This document shows, piece by piece, positions 26,538 through 35,784 of a stretch of 64,000 nucleotides of DNA. Both the position numbers and the translations under genes were made by a program. The DNA comes from JANXQG01 sp963804375 (GTDB taxonomy: Bacteria; Planctomycetota; Planctomycetia; Pirellulales; Thermoguttaceae). Positions within the stretch are counted from its first letter, which is position 1. Each line of letters opens with the position of its first letter. Below the pieces are notes generated by a model. It was not told the origin of the DNA. It ran no database searches and saw only the letters and a program-made list of their open reading frames with translations. The stretch is from assembly GCA_963804375.1 (NCBI GenBank), contig CAWDQE010000022.1, positions 186,001 to 250,000 of the forward strand. Direction: 5' to 3'.

Positions 26538-27119
26538 ATGAGCGAAGTCACCCAGATCCTATCTGCGATCGAGCAGGGCAATCCCCAGGCCGCGGAGCAA
26601 CTCCTGCCCTTGGTCTACGATGAGCTTCGTAAGCTGGCATCTCAGAAGATGGCCCAGGAGAAGCCCGGTCAAACCCTTCAGGCCACCGCCCTGGTTCACG
26701 AGGCTTATCTGCGGCTGGTCGGCCAGGCCCCGGACCAAGCATGGGACCATCGCGGCCATTTCTTCGCTGCGGCGGCGGAGGCGATGCGGCGGATCCTCGT
26801 CGAAAAGGCACGCAGCAAAGAGCGCGTCAAACGGGGCGGCCTCATGCGACAATGTGGCAACGTCGAGGTGATTCCGGGGGCCCAAACCCAGGATCCGTTC
26901 GAAGTGCTGGCAGTTCACGAGGCACTGGATCGACTGGCGGAAAAGTCGCCCCGCAAGGCGGAGCTTATCAAATTGCGATACTTTCTCGGTTGCACAATGG
27001 CCGAGGCGGCACAGATTCTGGGCGTTGCCCCGGCGACGGCCGAGGAGGATTGGACCTACGCCAAAGCCTGGCTGCGCCGGCAGTTGCGCCGGGGCGAGGA
27101 AAAAAATCCGTCCCACTGA
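26538..27119 (+). CDS. ECF sigma factor (planctomycete ECF subfamily)
   Basis: 193 residues from ATG 26538. Region 2 is seen in LLPLVYDELRKLASQKMAQE and GQTLQATALVHEAYLRLVG, with HFFAAAAEAMRRILVEKARS. Region 4 is LIKLRYFLGCTMAEAAQILG followed by VAPATAEEDWTYAKAWLRRQ. This matches the ECF group typical of planctomycetes that sits beside Ser/Thr kinases. The kinase gene begins 73 bases downstream in the same direction, so activity is probably controlled by phosphorylation rather than by an anti-sigma factor; that is inference from family context. Confidence 0.9.
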   Translation: MSEVTQILSAIEQGNPQAAEQLLPLVYDELRKLASQKMAQEKPGQTLQATALVHEAYLRLVGQAPDQAWDHRGHFFAAAAEAMRRILVEKARSKERVKRGGLMRQCGNVEVIPGAQTQDPFEVLAVHEALDRLAEKSPRKAELIKLRYFLGCTMAEAAQILGVAPATAEEDWTYAKAWLRRQLRRGEEKNPSH

Positions 27120-27192
27120 AAAAAAGTTACCGGGTTTCTCTCCTCCGTTGTCGCATTGGATGGTAAGGAACATCCAAAACAAGGAGAACATC

Positions 27193-29610
27193 ATGTCAGA
27201 AAGTGCCATCTTCAAGGCAGCCATCAAGCTGCCGCCGGATCAGCGTGCGGCTTACCTCACCCAGGCGTGCGGTTCCAATACGGACCTGCGTCGCGAAGTC
27301 GAATCACTGCTGCGGGCTCACGACGCCTCGGGCAGTTTTCTTCAGGACCATTATCCCGGAACTGAGACGACGGAGAATTACCAACCGATCACCGAACGTC
27401 CCGGCACGAAGGTCGGCCCGTACAAGCTGATGGAACAGATCGGCGAAGGCGGCTTTGGCCTGGTCTTCGTGGCCGAGCAACAGCATCCGGTTCGCCGCAA
27501 GGTGGCCCTGAAGATTATCAAGCCGGGAATGGACACCCGCGACATCATCGCCCGTTTCGAGGCCGAGCGGCAGGCCCTGGCGCTGATGGACCACCCCAAC
27601 ATTGCCCGCGTACTCGATGCTGGTGCGACCGAGAACGGCCGCCCGTACTTCGTGATGGAACTGGTCAAGGGCATTCCCATCAATGAATACTGTGACCAGC
27701 AGCAGTTGACGGCCCGAGAGCGGCTGGAACTGTTTCTCTCCGTCTGCCAGGCGGTGCAGCACGCCCACACCAAAGGCATCATCCACCGTGATCTGAAGCC
27801 CTCGAACATTCTTGTAGCCCCTCACGACGGGGTTCCCGTGGTCAAGGTCATCGACTTCGGCATCGCGAAGGCCATCGGGCAGCAGTTAACGGAGAAAACG
27901 ATCTACACGCGATTCACACAAATGATCGGTACACCTCTCTACATGAGCCCCGAGCAGGCCGAAGTCAACGCGCTCGACGTGGACATCCGTAGCGATGTCT
28001 ACAGCCTCGGCGTGCTGCTCTACGAACTGCTGACCGGCACCACGCCGTTTGACCGCGAGCGCTTCGCGAAGGCGGCCTACGACGAAATTCGCCGCATCAT
28101 CAAGGAGGAGGAGCCGCCCAAGCCGAGCACGCGGCTGAGCACGATGGGCGAGACCTTGATGAAGGTCTCCGCGCAGCGCAAGACGGAGCCGGCGAAGCTG
28201 TCCGCGCTCGTCAACGGCGACCTCGACTGGATTGTGATGAAGGCCCTGGAGAAAGACCGCTCACGCCGTTACGAGACGGCAAGCAATCTGGCCGCGGACG
28301 TGCGGCGGTTCCTCGCCGAGGAACCGATTGAAGCCCGGCCACCTTCGACGGCCTACAAACTCAAGAAGTTTAGTCAGCGTAACCGCGTGGCGGTGCTGAC
28401 GGGGATTGTGGTCGTAGCTTCGCTGCTCGGAGGCACGGCCGTGGCAACCTGGCAGGCGGTGAGGGCATCGGCCGCTGAGGCGAACGCTCGACACAACGAG
28501 ATGTTGGCGTTACGGGAACGAGATGTCAAGGAACAAGCACTCCGACAGACTAGGGAGTCCGTATCATTCCTCTACATGACGTGGTTCTGGGGCTTGGCGC
28601 CGGATAACTACAAGCCGGACGTTAAGGAAAAGATGGTTCGTAACCTCGATGGGGCGGCGGCCGAGTTGGATTCGTACTTCTCTGCCGAACCGCTGACAAG
28701 AGCTCAGTTGCGCAAATGCCTTGGGCGGACTCTTCGCAGCCTTGGCAAACCAGATAAAGCAGCCGCGCTAGGTGAGCAATCGCTCATAGATTGCCGAAAG
28801 AACCTCGGTCCCAATCACAGCGAAACGCTGGAGTGCATGAATGACCTGGCGGTCTGGTACAACGATCTCGGGCGACACGTTGAGGCATTGAAGCTTGACG
28901 AAGAGACACTGGGATTGAGAAAAGAAAAGCTCGGGGCTGACCACCCCGACACGCTGTGGAGCATGCTGGAGACGGCGCACGATCTGATGAACCTCGATCG
29001 CGGTACTGAGGCGATGCCGCTACTGGAAAAAGCCTACCCGGCTGCGAAGAAATCCGGGATTCGCGAGGTGGGCACTGCGTTACTCGATGCCTACCTGCGG
29101 ACTGGGAAGATGGAAAAAGCCGCCGTGTTGGCGAAAGATCTGAGGGCCGATGTGCGAATGCAGTTGCCCAAGGAAAGCCCGCAACTGGCCGTGCAGTTGG
29201 CCTCGCTTGGCTTGTCGTTGCTGCAGGCCAACGCCTTCACGGAGGCCGAACCGCTCCTCCGAGAGAGCCTTTCCATCCGTGAGAAGACTCAACCCGACGA
29301 GTGGACGACATTTGGAACCAAGTCCATGCTCGGCGGCGCATTGTCAGGTCAAAAGAAATACGCCGAGGCCCAGCCGTTGCTGCTGGCCGGCTACGAAGGG
29401 ATGAAGCAGCGTGAGGCGAAGATACCGCCGGCAGGCAAGGTCCGCCTGACTGAGGCCCTGGACCGATTGATTCAGGTTTGCGACGCCATGGATAAGAAGG
29501 ACGAGGCGGTCAAGTGGCGGAAGGAACTGGAGGCCCAGAAGGAAGCGCAGGGGCGGCTCAAAGTCGATAAACCTCGCCCTGCGACAAGTCCCGGCACTCA
29601 GGAGAAATGA
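27193..29610 (+). CDS. Ser/Thr protein kinase with TPR repeats
   Basis: 805 residues, ATG 27193 with AAGGAG eight bases upstream. A short N-terminal region (LPPDQRAAYLTQACGSNTDL) is typical of kinases paired with ECF factors. The kinase domain has IGEGGFGLVFVAEQ, VALKII, IIHRDLKPSNILV, DFGIAKA and MIGTPLYMSPEQAE, all catalytic residues present. A membrane helix (AVLTGIVVVASLLGGTAVAT) follows. The outer part carries tetratricopeptide repeats (~500-770; RKNLGPNHSETLECMNDLAV, LGADHPDTLWSMLETAHDLM), normally protein-protein contacts. Probable partner: the ECF sigma factor directly upstream. Repeat R3 begins 45 bases after the stop. Confidence 0.92.
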   Translation: MSESAIFKAAIKLPPDQRAAYLTQACGSNTDLRREVESLLRAHDASGSFLQDHYPGTETTENYQPITERPGTKVGPYKLMEQIGEGGFGLVFVAEQQHPVRRKVALKIIKPGMDTRDIIARFEAERQALALMDHPNIARVLDAGATENGRPYFVMELVKGIPINEYCDQQQLTARERLELFLSVCQAVQHAHTKGIIHRDLKPSNILVAPHDGVPVVKVIDFGIAKAIGQQLTEKTIYTRFTQMIGTPLYMSPEQAEVNALDVDIRSDVYSLGVLLYELLTGTTPFDRERFAKAAYDEIRRIIKEEEPPKPSTRLSTMGETLMKVSAQRKTEPAKLSALVNGDLDWIVMKALEKDRSRRYETASNLAADVRRFLAEEPIEARPPSTAYKLKKFSQRNRVAVLTGIVVVASLLGGTAVATWQAVRASAAEANARHNEMLALRERDVKEQALRQTRESVSFLYMTWFWGLAPDNYKPDVKEKMVRNLDGAAAELDSYFSAEPLTRAQLRKCLGRTLRSLGKPDKAAALGEQSLIDCRKNLGPNHSETLECMNDLAVWYNDLGRHVEALKLDEETLGLRKEKLGADHPDTLWSMLETAHDLMNLDRGTEAMPLLEKAYPAAKKSGIREVGTALLDAYLRTGKMEKAAVLAKDLRADVRMQLPKESPQLAVQLASLGLSLLQANAFTEAEPLLRESLSIREKTQPDEWTTFGTKSMLGGALSGQKKYAEAQPLLLAGYEGMKQREAKIPPAGKVRLTEALDRLIQVCDAMDKKDEAVKWRKELEAQKEAQGRLKVDKPRPATSPGTQEK

Positions 29611-29654
29611 ACGCCGGTTTTCTTAGAGCAAAGTGCCGTCGCACCCCGACGTGA

Positions 29655-29774
29655 CCTGCGGCGGTCACCCCCTCCTCCGCGTCGAAGCGGCAGGGCCGGC
29701 ATCAAAAAGTCAGGAAACCGTCGGTTTTTCTTGACCGGCAGGCGATTTGACTCCCGCCTGACTCTCGATACATA
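29655..29774. repeat. ~120-bp intergenic repeat, copy R3
   Basis: CCTGCGGCGGTCACCCCCTC opens the copy. The first hairpin is weakened by an extra T. Then AAAAAGTCAGGAAACCGTCG with the small palindrome AAACCG-T-CGGTTT, TTTTTCTTGACCGGCAGGCG and a perfect CAGGCG...CGCCTG hairpin. An esterase tail follows without a gap. Confidence 0.85.
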
Positions 29775-29890
29775 CCCAAGACGCTGGAGAAGCATGGCGT
29801 GGAGCACGTCTATTGCGAGCGCGAGGCCGGCGATGACTTCGGGTTTTGGAATGAGGAGTTCCCCCGAGCCCTTCAGTGGGCATTTTGTAG
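29772..29890 (+). pseudogene. tail fragment of an esterase gene
   Basis: The frame reads IPKTLEKHGVEHVYCEREAG and DDFGFWNEEFPRALQWAF. This is the C-terminal signature of alpha/beta-hydrolase esterases, where HDFxFW carries the catalytic His; here the His position reads D-D-F, so even that residue is lost. No upstream part exists: the fragment starts at the edge of repeat R3. Confidence 0.5.
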
Positions 29891-30294
29891 CAGTCGTAGC
29901 GAGCGACAACTTTACCAATCCTCAGTCGTGCTTCCAAGATGCCCCAGAAGGTCCCCAGCGTCGATTCTGAGGGCCGTTGCGATTGCCAGGCTCCAATGGG
30001 CGATCTTGAGGACCAAGAAGCGCTGCGTGCGTTGTAGGGCTTCAGGAGAGAATGCCTCCCTCAAGCCCGAATCGCGTTCCTTGGCGACTGATTTTGCTCA
30101 GCCGAGCAAAATCGTATCGAGATGCCGCAACTCGGCCTGGAAGCCGGCCGAAGCTTTCCAGGTGCCAGCGGGCTTTGCCGCATTACGTGGTTGATGGCCT
30201 GAGCACCTGCGGCGTTCCCGCGAGTGTCATCAAACGGTCCCTTGATGGGTGCCTCGAAGAACGTATGGCTTGGTGAGAAGAGTGAGGGTGAGTT
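29891..30294. other. gene-free stretch with degenerate repeat and palindrome
   Basis: The block TCGATTCTGAGGGCC ... GCGTTGTAGGGCTTCAGGAG (29962-30050) is homologous to blocks near 1600 and 6930. It is followed by palindrome copy 5 and by a right flank that resembles the flank of copy 4. Confidence 0.55.
30091..30112. repeat. 22-bp palindrome, copy 5
   Basis: One change from consensus, C for T in the centre (CAGCCG). Both arms are otherwise perfect. Confidence 0.9.
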
Positions 30295-31572
30295 TCAAGG
30301 CTTGATCGGAATCTCTGCCGGCAGCGGCGAACCTTGTTTTAGCAGCCGATTGCCTTCGCCGACGAGACGCAAGTACCAATCGCTCGGTAGTCCATCGTAG
30401 CCGACGAAGTGCGCTTGTGTGGGCGGCGTGCTAGTGACTTTGAAGATGGCAGTGCCTTCGTCAATCTCGTCGAACATGGCGACATAAACAGAATCCACAC
30501 CGAGTTTCGACAACTCGTGGAACTGCTCCCAAAGGAATTTGCCGCCACGGCGAGGGATGTGGCTGGTGCCGGGCACAAGACGCTCAAGATTGTCCCAACT
30601 GAAGCCGGGATAGACGACTGGGAGCCAGAACACGCCAGATTTCTCGCACTCGCGTTTGTCGCCGGCCCAGTAATGCGTCGCGGCGTGTTTGTCGCCGGCG
30701 GCGTCTTTGGTGTAGTTGCCGATGTTCCAGGGGGCGTAAGCGTCGAAGCGGCGAAACAGTTTCTGCCAGGCAACGTCGGGATTGCGCCGCCAGTTCCAGT
30801 CGCCACCGCCCACCAGAAACGCGGAGTAGCGGCCTGGCCTCTTGAAAAAATCCACAAGTTGGTTGCCGAGTTCGGCGGTCATGAGGTTATGTTGATTGTT
30901 GAAATAGAAGCCCCAGATTTGCACGACCGGCTTGCCGCTTTCGTGTAGGTAGCGGGGATCGGCAGTGATCTGCTCGTCCACCAGTTTTTTCCAATCGGTT
31001 GTCAGCGTCTCGAAGATACGATCGGTTGGCATCGCCGCGATGTCGTAGGAAATCGCCCAGGCGCGGCCAGTCTGCTGCGCGGCGGCGCGGACGTGTTGGA
31101 GCACGCGCCAGTTCGACGGAAACGTGATTGCTACCGGCCCTCCGGGCAAACCGACCACGAAGCGTTGCAACCACGCACCGTCGATGCCGGAATTGCGCAT
31201 CCACACGAAATGCCGCTGTACCGTCACGGCGTTGTCGGAACTGAACAATTCGGCCTGCGAGCCATCAGGGTGCGTGAATCCCGGTGCGGCGAAGCGTTCG
31301 GCAGCAGAATATTCGCGCAAATCCGGCCACATCTCGAATGTCAACGTCTCCGGCGAAATGCGACTGGCATTCCTACTCCAGTGGACCCAGCCCAGATTGG
31401 CCGCATCGCCGGGACGGCGAAACCAGCCTTGGTAACCGCACATCACCTTGTGCCGGATCGTCGTCGCATCAGCGGGCGCGGGCGGCGTATCAGTAGCGTG
31501 AAGCGTGGCCAGTGGCGTCAACAGCAGCGCGGCGGAGATGCCCAAGCGGGCAAATTGTGTTGTCCTGTTCAT
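30295..31572 (-). CDS. secreted glycoside hydrolase family 71/99-like protein
   Basis: 425 residues with signal peptide MNRTTQFARLGISAALLLTP ending near LHAT. VMCGYQGWFRRPGDAANLGW is the hallmark N-terminal block of GH71/99-like proteins in planctomycetes and verrucomicrobia. It continues with FVWMRNSGIDGAWLQRFVV, ISYDIAAMPTDRIFETL, VVQIWGFYF and the acidic VYVAMFDEIDEGTAIFK near the end, where the catalytic Glu residues of the group would lie. Likely an exported glycan hydrolase; the linkage cut is not deducible. The nearest neighbours are gene-poor, so it is probably transcribed alone. Confidence 0.85.
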   Translation of the reverse strand: MNRTTQFARLGISAALLLTPLATLHATDTPPAPADATTIRHKVMCGYQGWFRRPGDAANLGWVHWSRNASRISPETLTFEMWPDLREYSAAERFAAPGFTHPDGSQAELFSSDNAVTVQRHFVWMRNSGIDGAWLQRFVVGLPGGPVAITFPSNWRVLQHVRAAAQQTGRAWAISYDIAAMPTDRIFETLTTDWKKLVDEQITADPRYLHESGKPVVQIWGFYFNNQHNLMTAELGNQLVDFFKRPGRYSAFLVGGGDWNWRRNPDVAWQKLFRRFDAYAPWNIGNYTKDAAGDKHAATHYWAGDKRECEKSGVFWLPVVYPGFSWDNLERLVPGTSHIPRRGGKFLWEQFHELSKLGVDSVYVAMFDEIDEGTAIFKVTSTPPTQAHFVGYDGLPSDWYLRLVGEGNRLLKQGSPLPAEIPIKP

Positions 31573-32743
31573 TGGGACGTCACTCGCGTATGTAAATGGG
31601 CAAGCCTACGGCTTTCGGCATCCGGCCGATTCACAAGACACCATTATAGTCGCGACGAACACCCAGTCGAAAACGGACGGTCTTCCGAATCGATCGGCCC
31701 GACCATTGCCATGATGCAGGCTGGAAGTTGGTTGCTGGCACCCTGCTGATCTGCTCGGCCGGCCATGGCGTGCTCGCCGGCCAAGGCCGAACAAGCCGTA
31801 GAACGCCCTGTTCAGAATCTCCAGCCTTGCTCCGTGCGGCCCCGCTAGGCTCATCCACAATCTGCTCCTCGCCCCCTCCTCAGCCCGAGGCTTCACGTAT
31901 GCGGCCCAACAAGCCGCCGCCAACCCCAGCTTTTCGCGAGATTCTGATCCTCGGTATCGAACCCTGGTCTTCACGATCATGCTTCACGCTCGACTTTCGC
32001 ACTGAGATCGGCCACCCGGCGGCCACCCCTCAACAGGCTTTTGGTGTCCACTTGCCTGCTCAAGCCATGCTCTTCGAGCATACGGCCACGCGGCTTGCCA
32101 GATTTCGAGGTCGAGGTCCTGCCCCGGAAACCCCTCGATTTCCCCTTGCTCGAACCGCCTCGTGAAGCCCCAGTGTCCGATCGAGTGCCCGACGGCCTGG
32201 CCATCGGATGATGCGTCGACGCTCGGTGGACGCATCGCGTTGAGCACCGTGCTGCGTCAGCTTGCCGACTCGCCTCGTGCGACGACCCGGTCGAGGCATC
32301 TTGCGTGGGCCTTTGGTTTCGACTCCACCTGCGATCCCCGCTCGTGATCCCTGGGTACGATCCCCAGTTACGAAGCCATCGTCAGATCCGGTGCATCGAC
32401 TCCGTGTGTCCGGGCATCGTCGACAACTCGTGAAGGCGTCGAGTCGAGCACCTTGTTGTGCCGGCCGGCCAACCTGCCGCATTGCGATCGCCTGTTCACG
32501 ACCTATTGCGTGGGCCTCTGGCTCGAACCCGAGTTGCGATCGCTGGGCTCGATCCTCAGTTGCGATCCCATCGTCAGATCTCGTGCCTTGACGCCGTATG
32601 CGCATGCATCGTCGATAACTCGCAACAGCGATGCGCCGAACACCCGGCTGTGCCAGCCTGCTGACTCGCCTCGTGCGACCAACCGGTCAAGGCATCTCGT
32701 GGGGCTTTGGTTCAACCCACGGGTTTTAATAGGTTCTTCAAGA
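31573..32743. other. gene-free stretch with a ~200-bp imperfect tandem repeat
   Basis: Frames on both strands are long but lack ribosome binding sites and consist of Arg/Ser-rich sequence. The right half is the tandem repeat listed separately; 31573-32200 shows nothing recognisable. Confidence 0.5.
32262..32732. repeat. imperfect ~200-bp tandem repeat
   Basis: GCGTGGGCC(T/C)(T/C)TGG starts a unit at 32303 and 32508, with a third, cut-short unit at about 32696. Within units GATCCC, CATCGTCAGATC and GCATCGTCGA recur in the same order. The lead-in GACTCGCCTCGTGCGAC appears at 32266 and again at 32662. The end holds CGTGGG...CCCACG. Confidence 0.65.
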
Positions 32744-35075
32744 TCACTTGGCGCCTTTTATGAGCACGCCCGTCTCGCCATTGACCTTCACGTTCACGCA
32801 GTGGATTTGCACCCGGTTGTTGTCGCCGATCCCTGATGTCCGCGGCCTGAAGCCTTCTGAAAAGAAGTCGAGGTCGCGCTTAATGGCCGACGCTGGATGT
32901 GCGGCGGCAGTTCCGCCGATAGCGATGTCAGCAGGACGCAAGGTTTGACTTGGCAGGGAGGGGGACTCGAATGTCGAGAGATAGGCTCCCGCGTTCTCGC
33001 ATTTCGGGGCTGAATCGTTGATGAACAGATCCCTGATTTCATGCCTGCTCTTGGCCTGGAAGCATGTCCCGAACAAGAGGACTGAGCCTTGGGAGCAGTC
33101 TCCCTCAAGTTTGAGCCGCGGGCCAATGTCCTTACCGGCGCATTCGACCATACTGGCGACCGTCATAAGAGCACGGCCGGAGAAGTCCTTGAACTTGAAC
33201 ATGGGGAAATCCGGGGAGGAGCCTGCGGCGCAGATGCCCGAATCGTAGAAGAGGTTCCCGTCACCGCACATGGAGACGATCGGGATAACCCCGCCAGCAT
33301 CGTAATAGACGCCACTCAGGACCACGGTAGCCCCCTGGGAGATATCGAATACCTTATCCTTCGATTCCCCGGAACGTCGCGCAGAAAACGGACGTAATCC
33401 CTTTGCTTGGGCCGGAGTCCGTCCTGGCCTTCCCTCCCTTGACGCGAAGGCTCCCTTTCTCCCAGGCCAGACAGCGGAACTGCACGGAGGATTTATCCAT
33501 GCCATCGACCCATACCGCTGCACCGGATTTCGCCCCTGAGTTGAGCCTATCCGCATAGAAGCATCCGCCATCGCGGTCGCAATTCTCGAAAACGACGCCA
33601 TTGCCGCTGTTGCTGCTGATGAAAAGATCCCTTATGGAAGCCCCTCCCGGGCCTTCAACGCGCATCAGGAACTCCCCCTTCGTACCAGTCCAAGTCAGCG
33701 CGGTAGCGCTCTCACTGGCGCCATCGCCAATGATCTGCAGATCCGTTCCGGCCGGTACGACGATGGTCTTCTCTATTCTGTATGTGCCTTTCGGCAGATG
33801 GACGACTGGCCTCTGTCCCTTATTCAACGCCGCCGCCGAATCGATAGACGCCTGGATCTTCGCGGCGTCCGCGCCAGGTTGGACTTCGAAGACCTTCCTT
33901 GCGACATGTGCCGGGGTGCCTGGCAGGAGCGGCTTGGGATCGGGGATGCTCCCACGTTGGACTATCGACTCGCCGCCGACGAGCGTCCTCGGGCGGTAGG
34001 GATGCCCGTCATGAGCTTGGTAAGGCAAGACGGCCAACGGCTTCGCAGCGCTATAGGTGTTGCCAAAGAAACCCTGGTCGCCGCCGAGGAACACGGCTGG
34101 ACTCCGGTTGCCCGCCCTGTTCCGTATGGTGTTGCCCCAAAGCAGGGAAGGCCCGCTTCCAAGCCTGATCGCGCCTTTGTCGCCCGTGCAGTCGTAGATG
34201 CGGTTCCCGCAGACGCTAACCGGAGCGCGGCTGAACACTCCGCCAGGAGCCCCACTAAAGTCGAGGAACATTGCGGAGCCTATCGATACGTTGTCGATGA
34301 AACTGAAGCTGCTCAGGTTTTGGGTGGTTATGTCCCATCTCTTCGAGCGCAGGAACACGCAGGAGTACGCACGGAAGTCGCCAGCTACATTGCGGAGAGC
34401 CTCTCCACAATCCTCGAAGAGGCTGTTCCACACCCAGATGTCCAGGCTGTTGAAATTCACAGTGCGCAGCCCGATCCCACAATTCAGAAATCGACAACGG
34501 AGGATCATGTTCTCCGCCTGCCCAAAGTCACCGCCTTTTCCGCCCAGTTGCAGGCCGACAGCGGAGTCCTTGAAGACCATGTCCGAAGTCTCGTTATAGG
34601 TGGAGAACTTCTCGCCGTTGAAAAGCAGGGCCATGGAGGCCCGCCCAGAGCCATCGATGGTCAGCCTCGATATTCTCGAATACCAGGCGGTGTAGCTGAA
34701 GACCGTTCCTTCGTCCTCACCATCCCATTTGATGACCGTCGTCGCAGGATCCTCTCCGACCACTGATATTCCGATCCCCTCGTGGTGGGTCTTGCAGGGC
34801 GATGTCGTCACCGTCTTCGTGACCCTGTAGACGCCTGCCGGGAAGTAGAGCACGGAAAACTCTCGTCCGACCTTCCTCAGATCCGCCAGAGCTTTGTTGA
34901 TGGCGTCGCTGTCGTCCGCCACTCCGTCGCCTTTCGCGCCATAGTCCCGCTTCACGTCCCGCCAACTCGGGAAGGGGCCGTTGAACTCATCTGTCTGGAT
35001 AAACTTCACATCCTCGCCTGCGGACGGGAGGCTGACGGACATGAGCAAGATGAGGGCGATTGCAGCTCTGAGCAT
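32744..35075 (-). pseudogene. secreted pectate-lyase-like beta-helix protein, one frameshift
   Basis: Start ATG 35075 with signal peptide MLRAAIALILLMSVSLPSAG. RDYGAKGDGVADDSDAINKA is the classic opening of pectate-lyase-3/GH28-like helices, and LYFPAGVYRVTKTVTTSP follows. A second such start occurs mid-protein (ADAAKIQASIDSAAALNKGQ, VVHLPKGTYRIEKTIVVPAG), so the protein has two helix modules. The first frame stops near 33354; a single indel at about 33370-33390 leads into SKDKVFDISQGATVVLSGVY and on to a stop at 32744. Joined, it is about 775 residues. Probably an extracellular polysaccharide-binding or -cleaving protein. Either recently inactivated or an assembly error. Confidence 0.75.
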
Positions 35076-35347
35076 CTCGTGACGCCTTTCTATCTATGTT
35101 CCGCTTCACAGAGCCCGCACGTTTGTCGTAAGGAACTGGTAGGGCTCTGGCTTTTATGCAACGCTTCCAATCTTGGCGTGGACGCCGATCACTGTCAAGG
35201 ACTCGCGGTAGAGCGGCCCGTCGTCCGACCCTCTGCTTCGAAGCCGTATGCCCAGCCACCGTCGACCAAGTGCCTTTCACCCTGCACCTTGAGAGGCCAG
35301 GAGCCGGCCGCCTGGGGCTGGGATGCCTTGCTGGTGGCCGGAGGGCG

Positions 35348-35369
35348 ATTTTGCTCAGGTGAACAACAA
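35348..35369. repeat. 22-bp palindrome, copy 6 (degenerate)
   Basis: Four differences, three of them in the right arm (GAACAACAA). It lies inside the open frame that continues into the polymerase tail, reading RFCSGEQQEEDCQLVKD. Confidence 0.65.
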
Positions 35370-35480
35370 GAAGAGGACTGCCAGCTCGTCAAAGACGCGA
35401 TGGAGAGCACGCCCGCAGGCTTCACGGTGCCGCTGAAGGTCGAGGTAAAGACGGGCAGGACGTGGGCGGAGTGCAAGTGA
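35367..35480 (+). pseudogene. 3' tail of a family A DNA polymerase gene (remnant)
   Basis: The frame QEEDCQLVKDAMESTPAG, then FTVPLKVEVKTGRTWAECK and TGA, fits the last ~38 residues of family A polymerases: a helix with VxxxMxxx, then VPLxVxVxxGxxW and a short end. A shorter relative is at 5847-5924. Upstream in this frame only palindrome copy 6 and unrelated sequence are found; the Asp-containing HDE motif is missing. Such polymerases often sit in phage or plasmid-like islands with the helicase type found in the 1853-3406 chimera. Confidence 0.55.
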
Positions 35481-35577
35481 GGGCGACGCCAATTGGTTGC
35501 AGACGCGATTGCAAGGAGCCGGCCGTCAGCGCCCCGAAGATGGCTGCCCACCGTTTGCAGTGGAGGATGCCCGCCAA

Positions 35578-35598
35578 TTATTGCCCGTGGCAAGAATC
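35578..35598. repeat. hairpin ATTATTGCC-CGT-GGCAAGAAT
   Basis: Related to the perfect hairpin ATTGTTGCC-AGCA-GGCAACAAT at 38546-38567, including the preceding CCAAT/CCCAAT. Both are within 250 bases of a copy of the 22-bp palindrome. Confidence 0.55.
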
Positions 35599-35784
35599 TT
35601 CCTGGTTACCCGGCAGCCTGCGCTATCGGGCGTTGTGCTACCGTGCGAGCCGTTGCCGGGTCCGGAGGATGAGGTTCGCGATGTCCGGAAGCGTCCCGCA
35701 CTCCCCGCCACTCGGCCTGCCAAATCCAAGGGCCCCAGCAAAATCGGTGCGGCGAGGTGCCGAAGGGGGCGGAGGGCCGATGGG

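Larger units (their letters stand above)
35076..35784. other. gene-free stretch with polymerase tail and palindrome
   Basis: Carries palindrome copy 6, a polymerase A tail, and the hairpin at 35578-35598. Apart from these no gene is supported. Confidence 0.5.

Noticed and set aside
32060..32605. Arg-rich reverse frame as a gene
   Set aside because: It consists of the ~200-bp tandem repeat, has no ribosome binding site and its repeats do not keep a constant frame.
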